A stretch of DNA of 64,000 nt from Sulfuriflexus sp. (GTDB lineage: Bacteria; Pseudomonadota; Gammaproteobacteria; AKS1): NCBI GenBank assembly GCA_023134145.1, contig JAGLUW010000031.1, positions 62,001 through 126,000 of the forward strand, in the 5' to 3' direction. Shown here in pieces: positions 26,999-35,356 of this stretch. The notes under the pieces are model-generated. The model was not told where the DNA came from. It did not search any database and saw only the letters and a list, made by a program, of their open reading frames with translations. The position numbers and the translations under genes were made by a program. Numbering within the stretch: the first letter of the stretch is position 1; each line of letters begins with the position of its first letter.

Positions 26999-27183
26999 GG
27001 CTTTCTGAATCTAGGCTGCTATTAGTAATAGCCATATTAATAACCATGCTATTGTTTGAGAATATTGTAGTTTAGATGTTTATTTTATTTATAAAATACA
27101 GCAAGTTATGGAATTTTTATAAAAAACCGCTATATTTTATTAAATTACCTATAAAGCTTTCATGTAACGGGACGTTATAAATT

Positions 27184-27282
27184 ATGAACATGTTGTAACT
27201 CTAATTGTTCATGGTGTTTTGCTTCCCAAGCTCTGCAATTTTGCAGAATTTATAACCCCGGAGTTATTCCCGGGGTTTTTTT
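27184..27282 (+). ncRNA. Candidate small RNA ending in an orphan terminator
   Basis: Three hairpins occur in a row: ATGAAC/GTTCAT (27184-27189 with 27207-27212), CTGCAA/TTGCAG (27233-27238 with 27241-27246) and AACCCCGG/CCGGGGTT (27254-27261 with 27270-27277). The last is followed by a run of T and forms a strong terminator. There is no gene on this strand directly upstream for it to end, since orn finished 680 bp earlier. The 5' end and promoter are not identified. Confidence 0.4.
27254..27282 (+). terminator. Strong rho-independent terminator with no upstream gene
   Basis: Eight-base-pair GC-rich stem AACCCCGG/CCGGGGTT, 8-nt loop and seven T. The opposite strand lacks a T run, so it acts on plus-strand transcripts. 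Confidence 0.85.
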
Positions 27283-27414
27283 ATAAATGTAAACATTTAT
27301 AAACAGTCGTGTTTTATTGCTAATGCACCCTTACAAAATACTAAATTTGGACGATATCTAGGTTAGGTAAGTGCACTATAGGTAAACGAAGAGACATAGA
27401 TATGGATAAGTTGA

Positions 27415-29166
27415 ATGTCTGAACAGAACCCAAATGCAGCGACGGCTCTTATAGTTGCGGATCCCTGTATTGTTTCAGAATTGCTTAAGCAGACATTGCT
27501 TAAACATGGATACAGGATTAGTTGGCTAGATGATCCTGCATTAATCTCAAATACACTTGATGAGAAATCATTACAGTTAGTTTTTGTTGACCTTGACTTC
27601 TTAAATGGAAAAGCAATTGAACTTTGCGAAATATTTCGCAGGCATCCTGTTGCCGATCATACAAGTCTTATCGCAATCAATAAAGATATTGATGAATCAT
27701 TTCTTGCGTCTTTATATAAAGCAGGTATTTATGATTATGTGGATTGTTCTGTTTCGGCTACCGAATTTGTAAAGCGTATAGAGAATAATATTCTTTCGCA
27801 AAAGAACAAAATGCATGTAAAACAATTGGTATACCATGATGCATTAACTGGTTTGCCGAATAGACTGTTATTAATCGATCGGATTGAACATGCCGTTGCG
27901 CGAGCAGAACGTAATAATAAAGTTGTTGGCTTGCTTTTGCTCGATCTCGATGATTTTAAATTAATTAATAACACATTAGGGCATGAAGTTGGCGATGATT
28001 TACTTGCCGAAGTTGCAATGAGACTAACAGGGCAGGTCAGCGGCCTTGATACTGTCGCTCGTTTAGGTGGCGATGAATTTATAATATTACTTGAATCTAT
28101 TGAATCACCAGCTGTTGCCGCGATTACTGCTCAAGGTATTAACGAAATATTAAGCGTTCCCTTTACGATTGGAGATCAAAAATTAAGAATCACTGGGAGC
28201 ATTGGTATTGCCTTGTCTCCAGGAGATGGCAGGTCGATTGGTCGATTGATGAGGCATGCAGATACGGCTATGTATAAAGCCAAAGAAGCTGGTCGCAATC
28301 AGTTTAGATTTTATCAAGGTGATATGGAAGACAAGGTATCTGAACGCCTTAGATTAAGTAATGATCTACATCGTGCATTAGATGAAGATGAGTTTGTTGT
28401 TCACTATCAACCACAGGTTGAAGCCGCGACAGGATTAATAGTTGGCATGGAAGCATTAGTGCGGTGGCAGCATAATGGACGTCTTATTCCTCCTGGAGGA
28501 TTTCTAGCGGTTGCTGAAGAGAATGGTTTGATTGTACCTATTAGCGAGAGAGTGCTTGAAAAGTCTTGTGAGCAAATATCCATTTGGCGAAGCCGCGGCC
28601 TGCGTGTGCCACATGTTGCAGTTAATCTTTCGACTAAAAACTTTAAAGGTCATGGCTTATTAGAAAAAGTGAAGAGTTTGTTGGAGAAATACGAACTTAA
28701 TGGCAGTGATATTACTCTAGAAATAACTGAAACAACGGCAATGGACTCGCCTGAAGATATAATACTAATGCTAAATGAATTTAAAGCATTGGGTGTTGGT
28801 ATTGCAGTGGATGATTTTGGTACGGGGTATTCATCGTTGTCATATTTAAAACGATTCCCAGTTGATACGCTGAAAATTGATCGCGCATTTATCAAAGATC
28901 TCGCGGCTGATACGGATGATGAACGTCTGGTTATGGCGATACTGTCCTTGGGGAAAGTATTCTCAATGAAGGTAGTTGCTGAAGGCGTTGAGACCATAGA
29001 GCAGGCATCACTGCTTTTACGACATCAGTGCGACATTATTCAAGGTTACCTTTTCAGTAAACCGGTGAGTGCTGATGTGATGGCGCAGTTATTGGAGTCA
29101 ACACGATTGATACCGGAACAAGCCACAGAACAACTTCCCACTCTTAAATTTGGCCTAATGGAATGA
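27415..29166 (+). CDS. REC-GGDEF-EAL protein (c-di-GMP synthesis/degradation)
   Basis: The 583-residue cytoplasmic protein has an N-terminal receiver-like domain (about 9-125), GGDEF (about 140-300) and EAL (about 320-565). The GGDEF active site is intact (ARLGGDEFIILL). EAL motifs are complete: MEALVRW, the Glu in LEITETTAMD, AVDDFGTGYSSL, TLKIDRAFI and VVAEGVET. Both activities are therefore possible. The receiver is degenerate: an Asp aligns at position 59 (VFVDLDF), but the conserved Thr and Lys are replaced (AINKD, DYVDCS), so phosphorylation is doubtful. It is the first gene of a six-gene signalling cluster on one strand. Confidence 0.93.
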   Translation: MSEQNPNAATALIVADPCIVSELLKQTLLKHGYRISWLDDPALISNTLDEKSLQLVFVDLDFLNGKAIELCEIFRRHPVADHTSLIAINKDIDESFLASLYKAGIYDYVDCSVSATEFVKRIENNILSQKNKMHVKQLVYHDALTGLPNRLLLIDRIEHAVARAERNNKVVGLLLLDLDDFKLINNTLGHEVGDDLLAEVAMRLTGQVSGLDTVARLGGDEFIILLESIESPAVAAITAQGINEILSVPFTIGDQKLRITGSIGIALSPGDGRSIGRLMRHADTAMYKAKEAGRNQFRFYQGDMEDKVSERLRLSNDLHRALDEDEFVVHYQPQVEAATGLIVGMEALVRWQHNGRLIPPGGFLAVAEENGLIVPISERVLEKSCEQISIWRSRGLRVPHVAVNLSTKNFKGHGLLEKVKSLLEKYELNGSDITLEITETTAMDSPEDIILMLNEFKALGVGIAVDDFGTGYSSLSYLKRFPVDTLKIDRAFIKDLAADTDDERLVMAILSLGKVFSMKVVAEGVETIEQASLLLRHQCDIIQGYLFSKPVSADVMAQLLESTRLIPEQATEQLPTLKFGLME

Positions 29167-29207
29167 TTTTATTATATATTTTTATTCTTGATTTCTAAAA
29201 AATAGAC

Positions 29208-29234
29208 TACAGATTATTGCATTCCTGCCGATAG
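29208..29234 (+). promoter_or_regulatory. Sigma-28 (FliA) promoter candidate of the histidine kinase gene
   Basis: TACAGATT (6 of 8) and GCCGATAG (7 of 8) are spaced exactly 11 nt. The -10 ends 26 bp before the ATG at 29261, which has a GGAGGA ribosome binding site. Confidence 0.65.
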
Positions 29235-29260
29235 CAAAACAATAGCTATAGGAGGAATAA

Positions 29261-30907
29261 ATGGAAATTATTGCAGAACCGAAAGAAGAGGAGATTTCTT
29301 CTCATTCTTATCTGCATCTTCCTATGCAAAGTCAGATTGCGTTAATGTTTATCGCGGTCATGCTGATATTTGCAGTATTCGCATCCTTATTAAATAGCTG
29401 GATTACCACAAACAATTTTGAGTCTGAGTTAGATCAGAAAGCTACCCGTTATATCCAAATTATTTCTAATGAATATACAGTACATTCACAAAATATAGGT
29501 GATTCTGATTTACGCGGAAATCTTGACGTGATTATCGATGATAAGGATATTATGTCGATTTCTTTACATGATAAAAATAAATCCCCGATGTTTCTTATTG
29601 GTATAGATGAAGAAATCCCGAGTAGTCTATTTGATATGATTGAAAATAAGATCATACAACCGATCACGATTGACAATAAGAGATATTATTTTCGTGATGC
29701 TAGTTCACAAAGCTCCAATGTTGATAGCGAAAAATTAAATTATATTTTGTTAAGCCTAGATAGCAATATAGTTTTTCGTACGGCATTAAATGCCTTTGTT
29801 TGGACATTCCTACTTACCATGCTAGCCGCAGTTTGTATTATGTTTATTGCTGTTATTGTTATAGGTAAATTCACAAAAGCCTTTAATGAACTCTCTACTG
29901 CAATGGCTAACTCACAATCAGGTGAGCATGGTGTGCGAGTAGAACCTGGTGGTGCAGAAGAAATATATAAAATGGGTGTTGCTTTTAATGCAATGATTTC
30001 CGTTCTTGAACGAAGAGAGGATAGGTTGTTAACACAAAAAAAAGTGTTAGAAAAAGAGATACAAGAACGCAAACTAGCAGAACAAAAACTGGATAATTAT
30101 CGATTACATTTAGAGTCAATGGTTAAGGAGCAAACCAAAGACATAGAAGAATCTCGTGATGCGGCAATGGCAGGTGAAAAGGCAATGTCTGTATTTCTTT
30201 CGAACATGTCGCATGAATTGAGAACACCAATGCACGGAGTGTTGAGTTTCGCAAATATCGCTTTGAGAAAAATCGATTCAGTTAACACTGAGAAGACTAA
30301 AGAATACCTATGTGAAATACGTGATAGCGGATCTCACTTACTAGATATCATTAATGATCTATTGGATTTATCAAAGATGAAATCTGGAAAGATATTATAC
30401 CACCATACTGAAAACAGTTTTATAAAACTAATCGAAAATATGAATAGAGAAATGGCGGGCCTTGCAAGAGACAAGCGTATTGAGATTGATTTTGAGTGTC
30501 TTGGGGAGGAAGAGTGTTTCCTTTTTGATGAAAAAAGAATGATGCAAGTATTGAGGAATCTATATGCCAATGCCATAAAGTTTTCTTGCTCTGATGCTTC
30601 GATTGATATTCGCGCAGATTTTAGAAATAAAAACAGTTTTATTTTTTCTATTTCCAACTCAGGCGTTAGCGTCCCGGACGATGAGTGTGAGGCTATCTTC
30701 GATAGTTTTACGCAAAGTAGCCAAACTGCAACAAATGCAGGTGGCACAGGCTTAGGCTTGCCTATTAGTAAGGAAATTGTTGAGTTTGGGCATGGTGGAG
30801 AAATATACGCAGAATCAGGGATAAAAGATGGCGCGCGATTTATTGTTGAGATACCTAATATTCTTGTAAGTGAAGAAGTATTCCAAAAAGAGGTAAAGCA
30901 TCATTGA
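29261..30907 (+). CDS. Membrane histidine kinase (HAMP-HisKA-HATPase)
   Basis: The 548-residue sensor kinase has membrane helices at about 27-47 and 176-202 around a periplasmic sensor. A HAMP-like linker (about 203-255), a coiled coil (about 250-300), HisKA with the phospho-acceptor His in SNMSHELRTPMHG, and an HATPase domain follow. The N box is NLYANAIKFS and G2 is GGTGLGLPIS. The G1 box reads SNSGVSV, with Asn for the usual Asp and Ser for the second Gly; Asn here occurs in other kinases. It has no own receiver. The REC-kinase hybrid 12 bp downstream is the likely partner. An AGGAGGA ribosome binding site is present. Confidence 0.93.
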   Translation: MEIIAEPKEEEISSHSYLHLPMQSQIALMFIAVMLIFAVFASLLNSWITTNNFESELDQKATRYIQIISNEYTVHSQNIGDSDLRGNLDVIIDDKDIMSISLHDKNKSPMFLIGIDEEIPSSLFDMIENKIIQPITIDNKRYYFRDASSQSSNVDSEKLNYILLSLDSNIVFRTALNAFVWTFLLTMLAAVCIMFIAVIVIGKFTKAFNELSTAMANSQSGEHGVRVEPGGAEEIYKMGVAFNAMISVLERREDRLLTQKKVLEKEIQERKLAEQKLDNYRLHLESMVKEQTKDIEESRDAAMAGEKAMSVFLSNMSHELRTPMHGVLSFANIALRKIDSVNTEKTKEYLCEIRDSGSHLLDIINDLLDLSKMKSGKILYHHTENSFIKLIENMNREMAGLARDKRIEIDFECLGEEECFLFDEKRMMQVLRNLYANAIKFSCSDASIDIRADFRNKNSFIFSISNSGVSVPDDECEAIFDSFTQSSQTATNAGGTGLGLPISKEIVEFGHGGEIYAESGIKDGARFIVEIPNILVSEEVFQKEVKHH

Positions 30908-30919
30908 TGCTTAAATATT

Positions 30920-31987
30920 ATGAATAAACGGACACGTGTATTAATCGTCGATGATGACGAAAGAAACGTAAAGATTCTCTATGAGATTCTTGAGGATGAA
31001 TTTGAGCTTTACTCTGCTTGTGATGGGGAAACAGCATTGCTGGAGGTTGATAAAATATCGCCTGATGTAATCCTTCTCGATATTATGATGCCGGGAGTTG
31101 ATGGTTATGAAGTTTGTCGCAGGTTAAAAATCTCCGATGAATCTCGTGGCGTAAAAATCATACTTGTATCTGGTAAAGCCTTAACGGAGGAGCGACTTAA
31201 GGGCTATGAGGTGGGGGCGGATGACTTTGTTGTTAAGCCATTTGATATGGATGAGATACATGCAAAGGTGCATGTTTTTGCAAAACTTAAATCAATGGAA
31301 GAGGTTAATAAGTTAAAAACAGATTTTCTTAACTTAATTAATCATGAAACGGGAACGCCACTGAATCATATAATTGGAACATCTGATCTATTGCTAATGA
31401 ACGATGATCTTGATGCTGAAACAGCAGATGGTATAAAAGATATTAGTAAGGCCGCTCATAGTTTGAGCAATAAGATTAGTAACATATTGTTCTTATCCAA
31501 ATTAAAACAACAAACGCTATCTGATTTAGATGATATTGATGTAAGCAGCGTGCTTTCTGACATTAGTAGTTTTTTGGGTGATGTGCCTGAAAATATTGAG
31601 ATTAAATTTGACGTGGAAGAGGGGCAGAGCTTTAAAGGTAATTTTGTTCTTATCCAAAAATTATTCTTGTATATTTTCAAGAATGCCGTAGAAGTATCTG
31701 GTTCTCTCGTCAGCTGTCGCGCAAAATGTTCTGCAAATAATGATGGCATACTCGGTGTCTCGTTTGAGATTGAGGATAGCGGTTCAGATATCAGTGATGC
31801 TCAATTACAAAACTTCTTTGACCCTTTTCATGTAGATGATTTGATGCTGCACAGTGAGGGCTTGAACACGACAATGGCAATATGTAGTGAAATTATTACA
31901 CTTCACCACGGAAATATTGGTATTAAGCGCAATGAACCTTCAGGCATATGTCTTTCTATCTGGTTACCGCATGACCTTACAGATTAG
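30920..31987 (+). CDS. Response regulator with kinase-like C-terminus (REC-HisKA-degenerate HATPase)
   Basis: The 355-residue protein begins with a canonical receiver: LIVDDDERN, phospho-acceptor Asp in VILLDIMMPGVDG, Ser in ILVSGKA and Lys in VVKPFD. A HisKA-like segment follows with His in LINHETGTPLNHIIG. The C-terminal ATPase-like domain keeps an Asn in FKNAVEVS and DSG in IEDSGSDIS. It has no recognisable G2 glycine box (HSEGLNTTMAICS occupies its place), so ATP binding may be lost. It probably receives phosphate from the kinase upstream. Its output could be protein binding, dephosphorylation or phosphotransfer. Confidence 0.88.
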   Translation: MNKRTRVLIVDDDERNVKILYEILEDEFELYSACDGETALLEVDKISPDVILLDIMMPGVDGYEVCRRLKISDESRGVKIILVSGKALTEERLKGYEVGADDFVVKPFDMDEIHAKVHVFAKLKSMEEVNKLKTDFLNLINHETGTPLNHIIGTSDLLLMNDDLDAETADGIKDISKAAHSLSNKISNILFLSKLKQQTLSDLDDIDVSSVLSDISSFLGDVPENIEIKFDVEEGQSFKGNFVLIQKLFLYIFKNAVEVSGSLVSCRAKCSANNDGILGVSFEIEDSGSDISDAQLQNFFDPFHVDDLMLHSEGLNTTMAICSEIITLHHGNIGIKRNEPSGICLSIWLPHDLTD

Positions 31988-32006
31988 TCATTCTTTAAAT
32001 AAAACA

Positions 32007-32033
32007 TTAATGTTTTTGCATGGTTGCCGATAA
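32007..32033 (+). promoter_or_regulatory. Sigma-28 (FliA) promoter candidate of the MCP-like gene
   Basis: A perfect GCCGATAA lies at 32026-32033. Upstream, TAATGTTT (7 of 8) is at 32008-32015, giving a 10-nt spacer; the preferred 11-nt register gives only 5 of 8. The -10 ends 41 bp before the ATG. Confidence 0.6.
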
Positions 32034-32074
32034 CTAAATTAAGTTGAATATATTAAATGAATGGAATTATTTAA

Positions 32075-33337
32075 ATGTCTGAAAATTCAGAACATTCTGG
32101 AGAAAGTATGCTGGGAACACGGCGAATTGGCCGACCTCATCTCATGCTGTATTTATCCATTTCCATATATACCACAATTATCGTTGGGTTATGGCAGTTT
32201 GACCAGACTTTATTGATGATGGTTAGCGCATTATCATTGGGTTGGGTCGCGGCATATTATATATATCGTGGTCTTGTTGGTAGTACGCCAGTTACTGATA
32301 AAAAAACGGGAATATCTATTTCTGAAAGTATTGCTGAGCAAAATAAGAGTTATGCCTTGGTTGCTCGAAAGATTGATGATGAAAATGTTGCAATTGTTGA
32401 TGAGGTTAACCGCATTTCGAATATGGTTAGTGAGGCAACGACTGAACTGGCTCAAAGCTTTAATACGATGAATGAGCAAGCTGGGCAGCAAAAAGAGTTA
32501 ATGAACGCTATTCTCAATGGTCAGGATAATATTGATGAGAGAAGCGAAAGCATTTCAATGAGTGATTTCATTGATGATACTTCGAGTATGATGAATTATT
32601 TCATTGAAACAATTGTTAATACCAGCAAAGAAAGCGTCCGACTTGTTTATAAATTAGATGACTTATGCGACAAAGTGGTTTCAATTGAAACGTTGTTAAA
32701 AGATCTTAAATTCATATCAGACCAAACAAATCTATTGGCGCTTAATGCAAGTATCGAGGCGGCGCGTGCAGGAGAGCATGGAAGGGGCTTTGCTGTTGTT
32801 GCTGATGAGGTACGGAATCTTTCTATGAGTTCTGGTAATTTTAGCAACCAGATACATAATGTTGTTGCTGAAGCCGTTGTTGGTATCAAAGAGGCTCGAG
32901 AGGTTATTGATTCAATCGCATCGAGAGACATGCGATTTGTTATTGATGCGAAAGCAAAAAACACCAACCTTTCTGAACAAATATGTGAAATTCAAAATGA
33001 AGCAGAGAAAAATATGCATGCGGTTTCAGATATTGCGGGCAATATCGATCAGTCTGTTGGTGAGGCCATACGGTTATTGCAGTTTGGCGATATTGCGACA
33101 CAACTCGCTATGCATGTTGCTGAGAGAAGCAATAATATATCTCAAGTTTCGAATGAGTTATCTACGGCTATTGAGTCTTCTGAATCAATTATGGCAGAGG
33201 GAGATGATGCTGAACTTATTGAAGTAATTAATAGCATTCGTCAAGTTTGCGAATCCAGCATTGAACATATCGATAATATAAAATGTTCACCAGTATCCCA
33301 GGATAAGATGGAAGCGGGTGACATTGATTTGTTTTAG
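32075..33337 (+). CDS. Methyl-accepting chemotaxis-type protein without periplasmic domain
   Basis: The 420-residue protein has two close membrane helices (about 24-42 and 45-65) with almost no periplasmic loop and no HAMP domain. The cytoplasmic signalling hairpin is clear: [38 protein letters not shown]. It therefore should bind CheW and CheA or form its own arrays, but senses an internal or membrane cue. Near the C-terminus LQFGDIATQLAMHVAER resembles a motif often seen in soluble or short MCP-like proteins. It sits between the kinase pair and the STAS gene and has its own flagellar-type promoter candidate. Confidence 0.9.
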   Translation: MSENSEHSGESMLGTRRIGRPHLMLYLSISIYTTIIVGLWQFDQTLLMMVSALSLGWVAAYYIYRGLVGSTPVTDKKTGISISESIAEQNKSYALVARKIDDENVAIVDEVNRISNMVSEATTELAQSFNTMNEQAGQQKELMNAILNGQDNIDERSESISMSDFIDDTSSMMNYFIETIVNTSKESVRLVYKLDDLCDKVVSIETLLKDLKFISDQTNLLALNASIEAARAGEHGRGFAVVADEVRNLSMSSGNFSNQIHNVVAEAVVGIKEAREVIDSIASRDMRFVIDAKAKNTNLSEQICEIQNEAEKNMHAVSDIAGNIDQSVGEAIRLLQFGDIATQLAMHVAERSNNISQVSNELSTAIESSESIMAEGDDAELIEVINSIRQVCESSIEHIDNIKCSPVSQDKMEAGDIDLF

Positions 33338-33361
33338 GGAATAACTAGGTTAGGTGAAGCT

Positions 33362-33661
33362 ATGAGTATAAATGTAGTGAGAAAGGATAAGGAAGTTAAT
33401 ATCAGCATTAGTGGTCGATTTGATTTCTCGATGAATAATGAATTCAGAAAGATATTGTCTGCACCAAGTGAAGTTGGTGAACAATTTTCAATCGACATGG
33501 GAGCAGTAGAAGACCTAGACAGCTCAGCACTTGGTATGTTGCTTTTGCTTAGAGAAAAGGCTGGTGGCGACACGGCTAATATTAAGATACAAAAATGTCG
33601 TGAAGATATCATCGAAATGTTGAAGATGGCTAATTTTCAAACGATGTTTGATATTAGTTAA
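33362..33661 (+). CDS. STAS-domain anti-anti-sigma-type protein
   Basis: The whole 99-residue product is one STAS domain. The phosphorylatable Ser region is DLDSSALGMLLLLRE, preceded by FSIDMGAVE, as in SpoIIAA/RsbV. In such partner-switching pairs the STAS protein is phosphorylated by an RsbW-type kinase and dephosphorylated by a PP2C phosphatase. Both activities are encoded in the next gene, which starts directly after the stop codon. The ribosome binding site AGGTGAAG precedes the ATG. Confidence 0.93.
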   Translation: MSINVVRKDKEVNISISGRFDFSMNNEFRKILSAPSEVGEQFSIDMGAVEDLDSSALGMLLLLREKAGGDTANIKIQKCREDIIEMLKMANFQTMFDIS

Positions 33662-35353
33662 GTGAAAGTATTAATAGCGGAAGACAGTGCTTTAAGTCGT
33701 AGCGTCTTATCTTCAATACTCGAAAAACATGATTTTACTGTCATTGAATCTGTTGATGGCAAAGATGCAGTAGAGAAATATATAGAATCCGATCCTGATA
33801 TTATATTGATGGATCTCATGATGCCTATCATGAATGGCTATGATGCCACAAAAAAAATCAAAGAACTCGCAGGCGAAAAATTCATACCTATTATTGTCCT
33901 TACCTCAATGACAGAGACAGATGCTCTCGTTAAGTCGATTGAATATGGTGCGGATGACTACCTTAATAAGCCGTATAATGCTGATGCTATTAATGCAAAA
34001 ATACTCGCCTTGTCACGTATCAAGGAATTGCATGATACGCTTAATTCTAACAAGCAAAAGCTAGAACAGCTTAATGAGCAAGCAGCATCAGAATTGCTTG
34101 TTGCAGAACATATATATGATTCTGTCTTAGAAAAAGGCGAGAGAAACCTACCTCAAGTTAGACAATATATGCGTCCAGTCACTAATTTTAATGGTGATAT
34201 TCTAATGACAGCATACACTCCATCAGGTGGTTTTAACGTTATGTTAGGTGACTTTACCGGGCATGGACTTTCTGCTGCAATTGGCGCTATTCCTGCTGCC
34301 GAGATATTTTATCGCATGACCTGCAAAGGGTTTTCAATTGGCGATATTGCTGTAGAGCTAAACGATAAACTCAAAATAGTTTTGCCTTTAAATGTATTTT
34401 GCGCAGCGAGCCTTATTGAGGTTGATCAGGAAAGAACAACAATAAGTGTATGGAATGGCAGTAATCCTGATGTTGTTATTACAGATAATAAAGGCAATCT
34501 GATAAATAGAATCGCATCATCTCATACTGCATTAGGTATAGTGTCACCAGCTAAGTTTGATAGAAAAGTAGATATGTTTTCTCTTGATGGCGATGAGCAT
34601 GTTTATATGTGTAGTGATGGGCTTTTAGATGTTCGGAATAGTGAAAGCATTAAATTTGGCATGTCTAGATATATTGATTTATTTTCTGAAGATACGGGAA
34701 ATGATGTAGGGCTTAATAATATTGTTGACAGTTTATTTTCTTTTGCCGAGGGTGGAGAAATCAATGATGATATCTCGCTTATCGAAATTAAGATTGATAA
34801 AGATATTGATACTTGGCATGCAGATAATTCCAAGGGTGCAGAAAACAAACGACTAGAATCTGAGTGGGTATTGAGTCTATCATTTGATGCGGCTGCTCTC
34901 AGAGAGGTTAACCCCGTTCCTTTATTGTTAAATTTTGTTAATGGGATCAATGTAATCCATGGTCACAAAGAGCGTATTTACACGACACTCAGTGAATTTT
35001 TCACCAATTCACTTGAGCATGGATTACTCGAGTTAGAGTCGTCGTTAAAGATAGATGCGACAGGATTTCAGGAATATTTCAGTAAAAAAGAAAGTCGTCT
35101 AGCCAACTTGCAAGAAGGAAGCATTGTAATTAATTTGTCACAGAAGATGTTGGATGCTGGCTGGCATATTATTATTGAAGTTATTGATAGTGGAAAAGGT
35201 TTTGTGCATAACGATAAACTAGTATCGCTTGATGATAACGTTGGTTTTTCTGGTCGGGGAATTCCGCTGGTTAAGAAGATCTGTGAATCTGTAGAATATA
35301 ACAATGCAGGTAATGCGGTGAAAGCAATATATTCGCTGAATACTCAGCTGTAA
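33662..35353 (+). CDS. REC-PP2C phosphatase-HATPase partner-switch regulator (HsbR-like)
   Basis: The 563-residue protein has three parts. A receiver (about 1-120) has LIAEDSALS, phospho-Asp in IILMDLMMPIMNG, Thr in IVLTSMT and Lys in LNKPYN. A PP2C/SpoIIE phosphatase domain (about 170-380) has GDFTGHGLSAAIG, CSDGLLDVRN and NDDISLIEI. A C-terminal RsbW-like HATPase (about 430-560) has EFFTNSLEHGL, IDSGKGF and GRGIPLVKKI. It should phosphorylate or dephosphorylate the STAS protein according to receiver phosphorylation. This layout matches HsbR of Pseudomonas, which works with the anti-anti-sigma factor HsbA. The start is GTG at 33662, touching the STAS stop. Confidence 0.93.
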   Translation: MKVLIAEDSALSRSVLSSILEKHDFTVIESVDGKDAVEKYIESDPDIILMDLMMPIMNGYDATKKIKELAGEKFIPIIVLTSMTETDALVKSIEYGADDYLNKPYNADAINAKILALSRIKELHDTLNSNKQKLEQLNEQAASELLVAEHIYDSVLEKGERNLPQVRQYMRPVTNFNGDILMTAYTPSGGFNVMLGDFTGHGLSAAIGAIPAAEIFYRMTCKGFSIGDIAVELNDKLKIVLPLNVFCAASLIEVDQERTTISVWNGSNPDVVITDNKGNLINRIASSHTALGIVSPAKFDRKVDMFSLDGDEHVYMCSDGLLDVRNSESIKFGMSRYIDLFSEDTGNDVGLNNIVDSLFSFAEGGEINDDISLIEIKIDKDIDTWHADNSKGAENKRLESEWVLSLSFDAAALREVNPVPLLLNFVNGINVIHGHKERIYTTLSEFFTNSLEHGLLELESSLKIDATGFQEYFSKKESRLANLQEGSIVINLSQKMLDAGWHIIIEVIDSGKGFVHNDKLVSLDDNVGFSGRGIPLVKKICESVEYNNAGNAVKAIYSLNTQL

Positions 35354-35356
35354 TTA

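Larger units (their letters stand above)
26926..27414. other. Intergenic region with possible small RNA
   Basis: No coding frame in these 489 bp is convincing. It contains a candidate sigma-28 promoter for fliL (26972-26998, minus) and a set of hairpins with a terminator (27184-27282, plus). The rest is AT-rich. The promoter of the GGDEF-EAL gene must lie between 27283 and 27414, but I cannot place it. Confidence 0.6.

Noticed and set aside
27331-27357. Possible sigma-28 promoter before the GGDEF-EAL gene (GACGATAT)
   Set aside because: The -35 region at the required 11-nt spacing (TTACAAAA) matches the consensus very poorly.
29261-30907. Asn in place of Asp in the G1 box of the histidine kinase as a sign of inactivity
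   Set aside because: Asn at this place occurs in other working kinases and in PdsS here; the N and G2 boxes are intact.
27358-33355. Identical 11-mer CTAGGTTAGGT upstream of the GGDEF-EAL gene and of the STAS gene
   Set aside because: At the STAS gene it is simply part of the ribosome binding site, and the distance to the start differs at the other gene. Probably coincidence.
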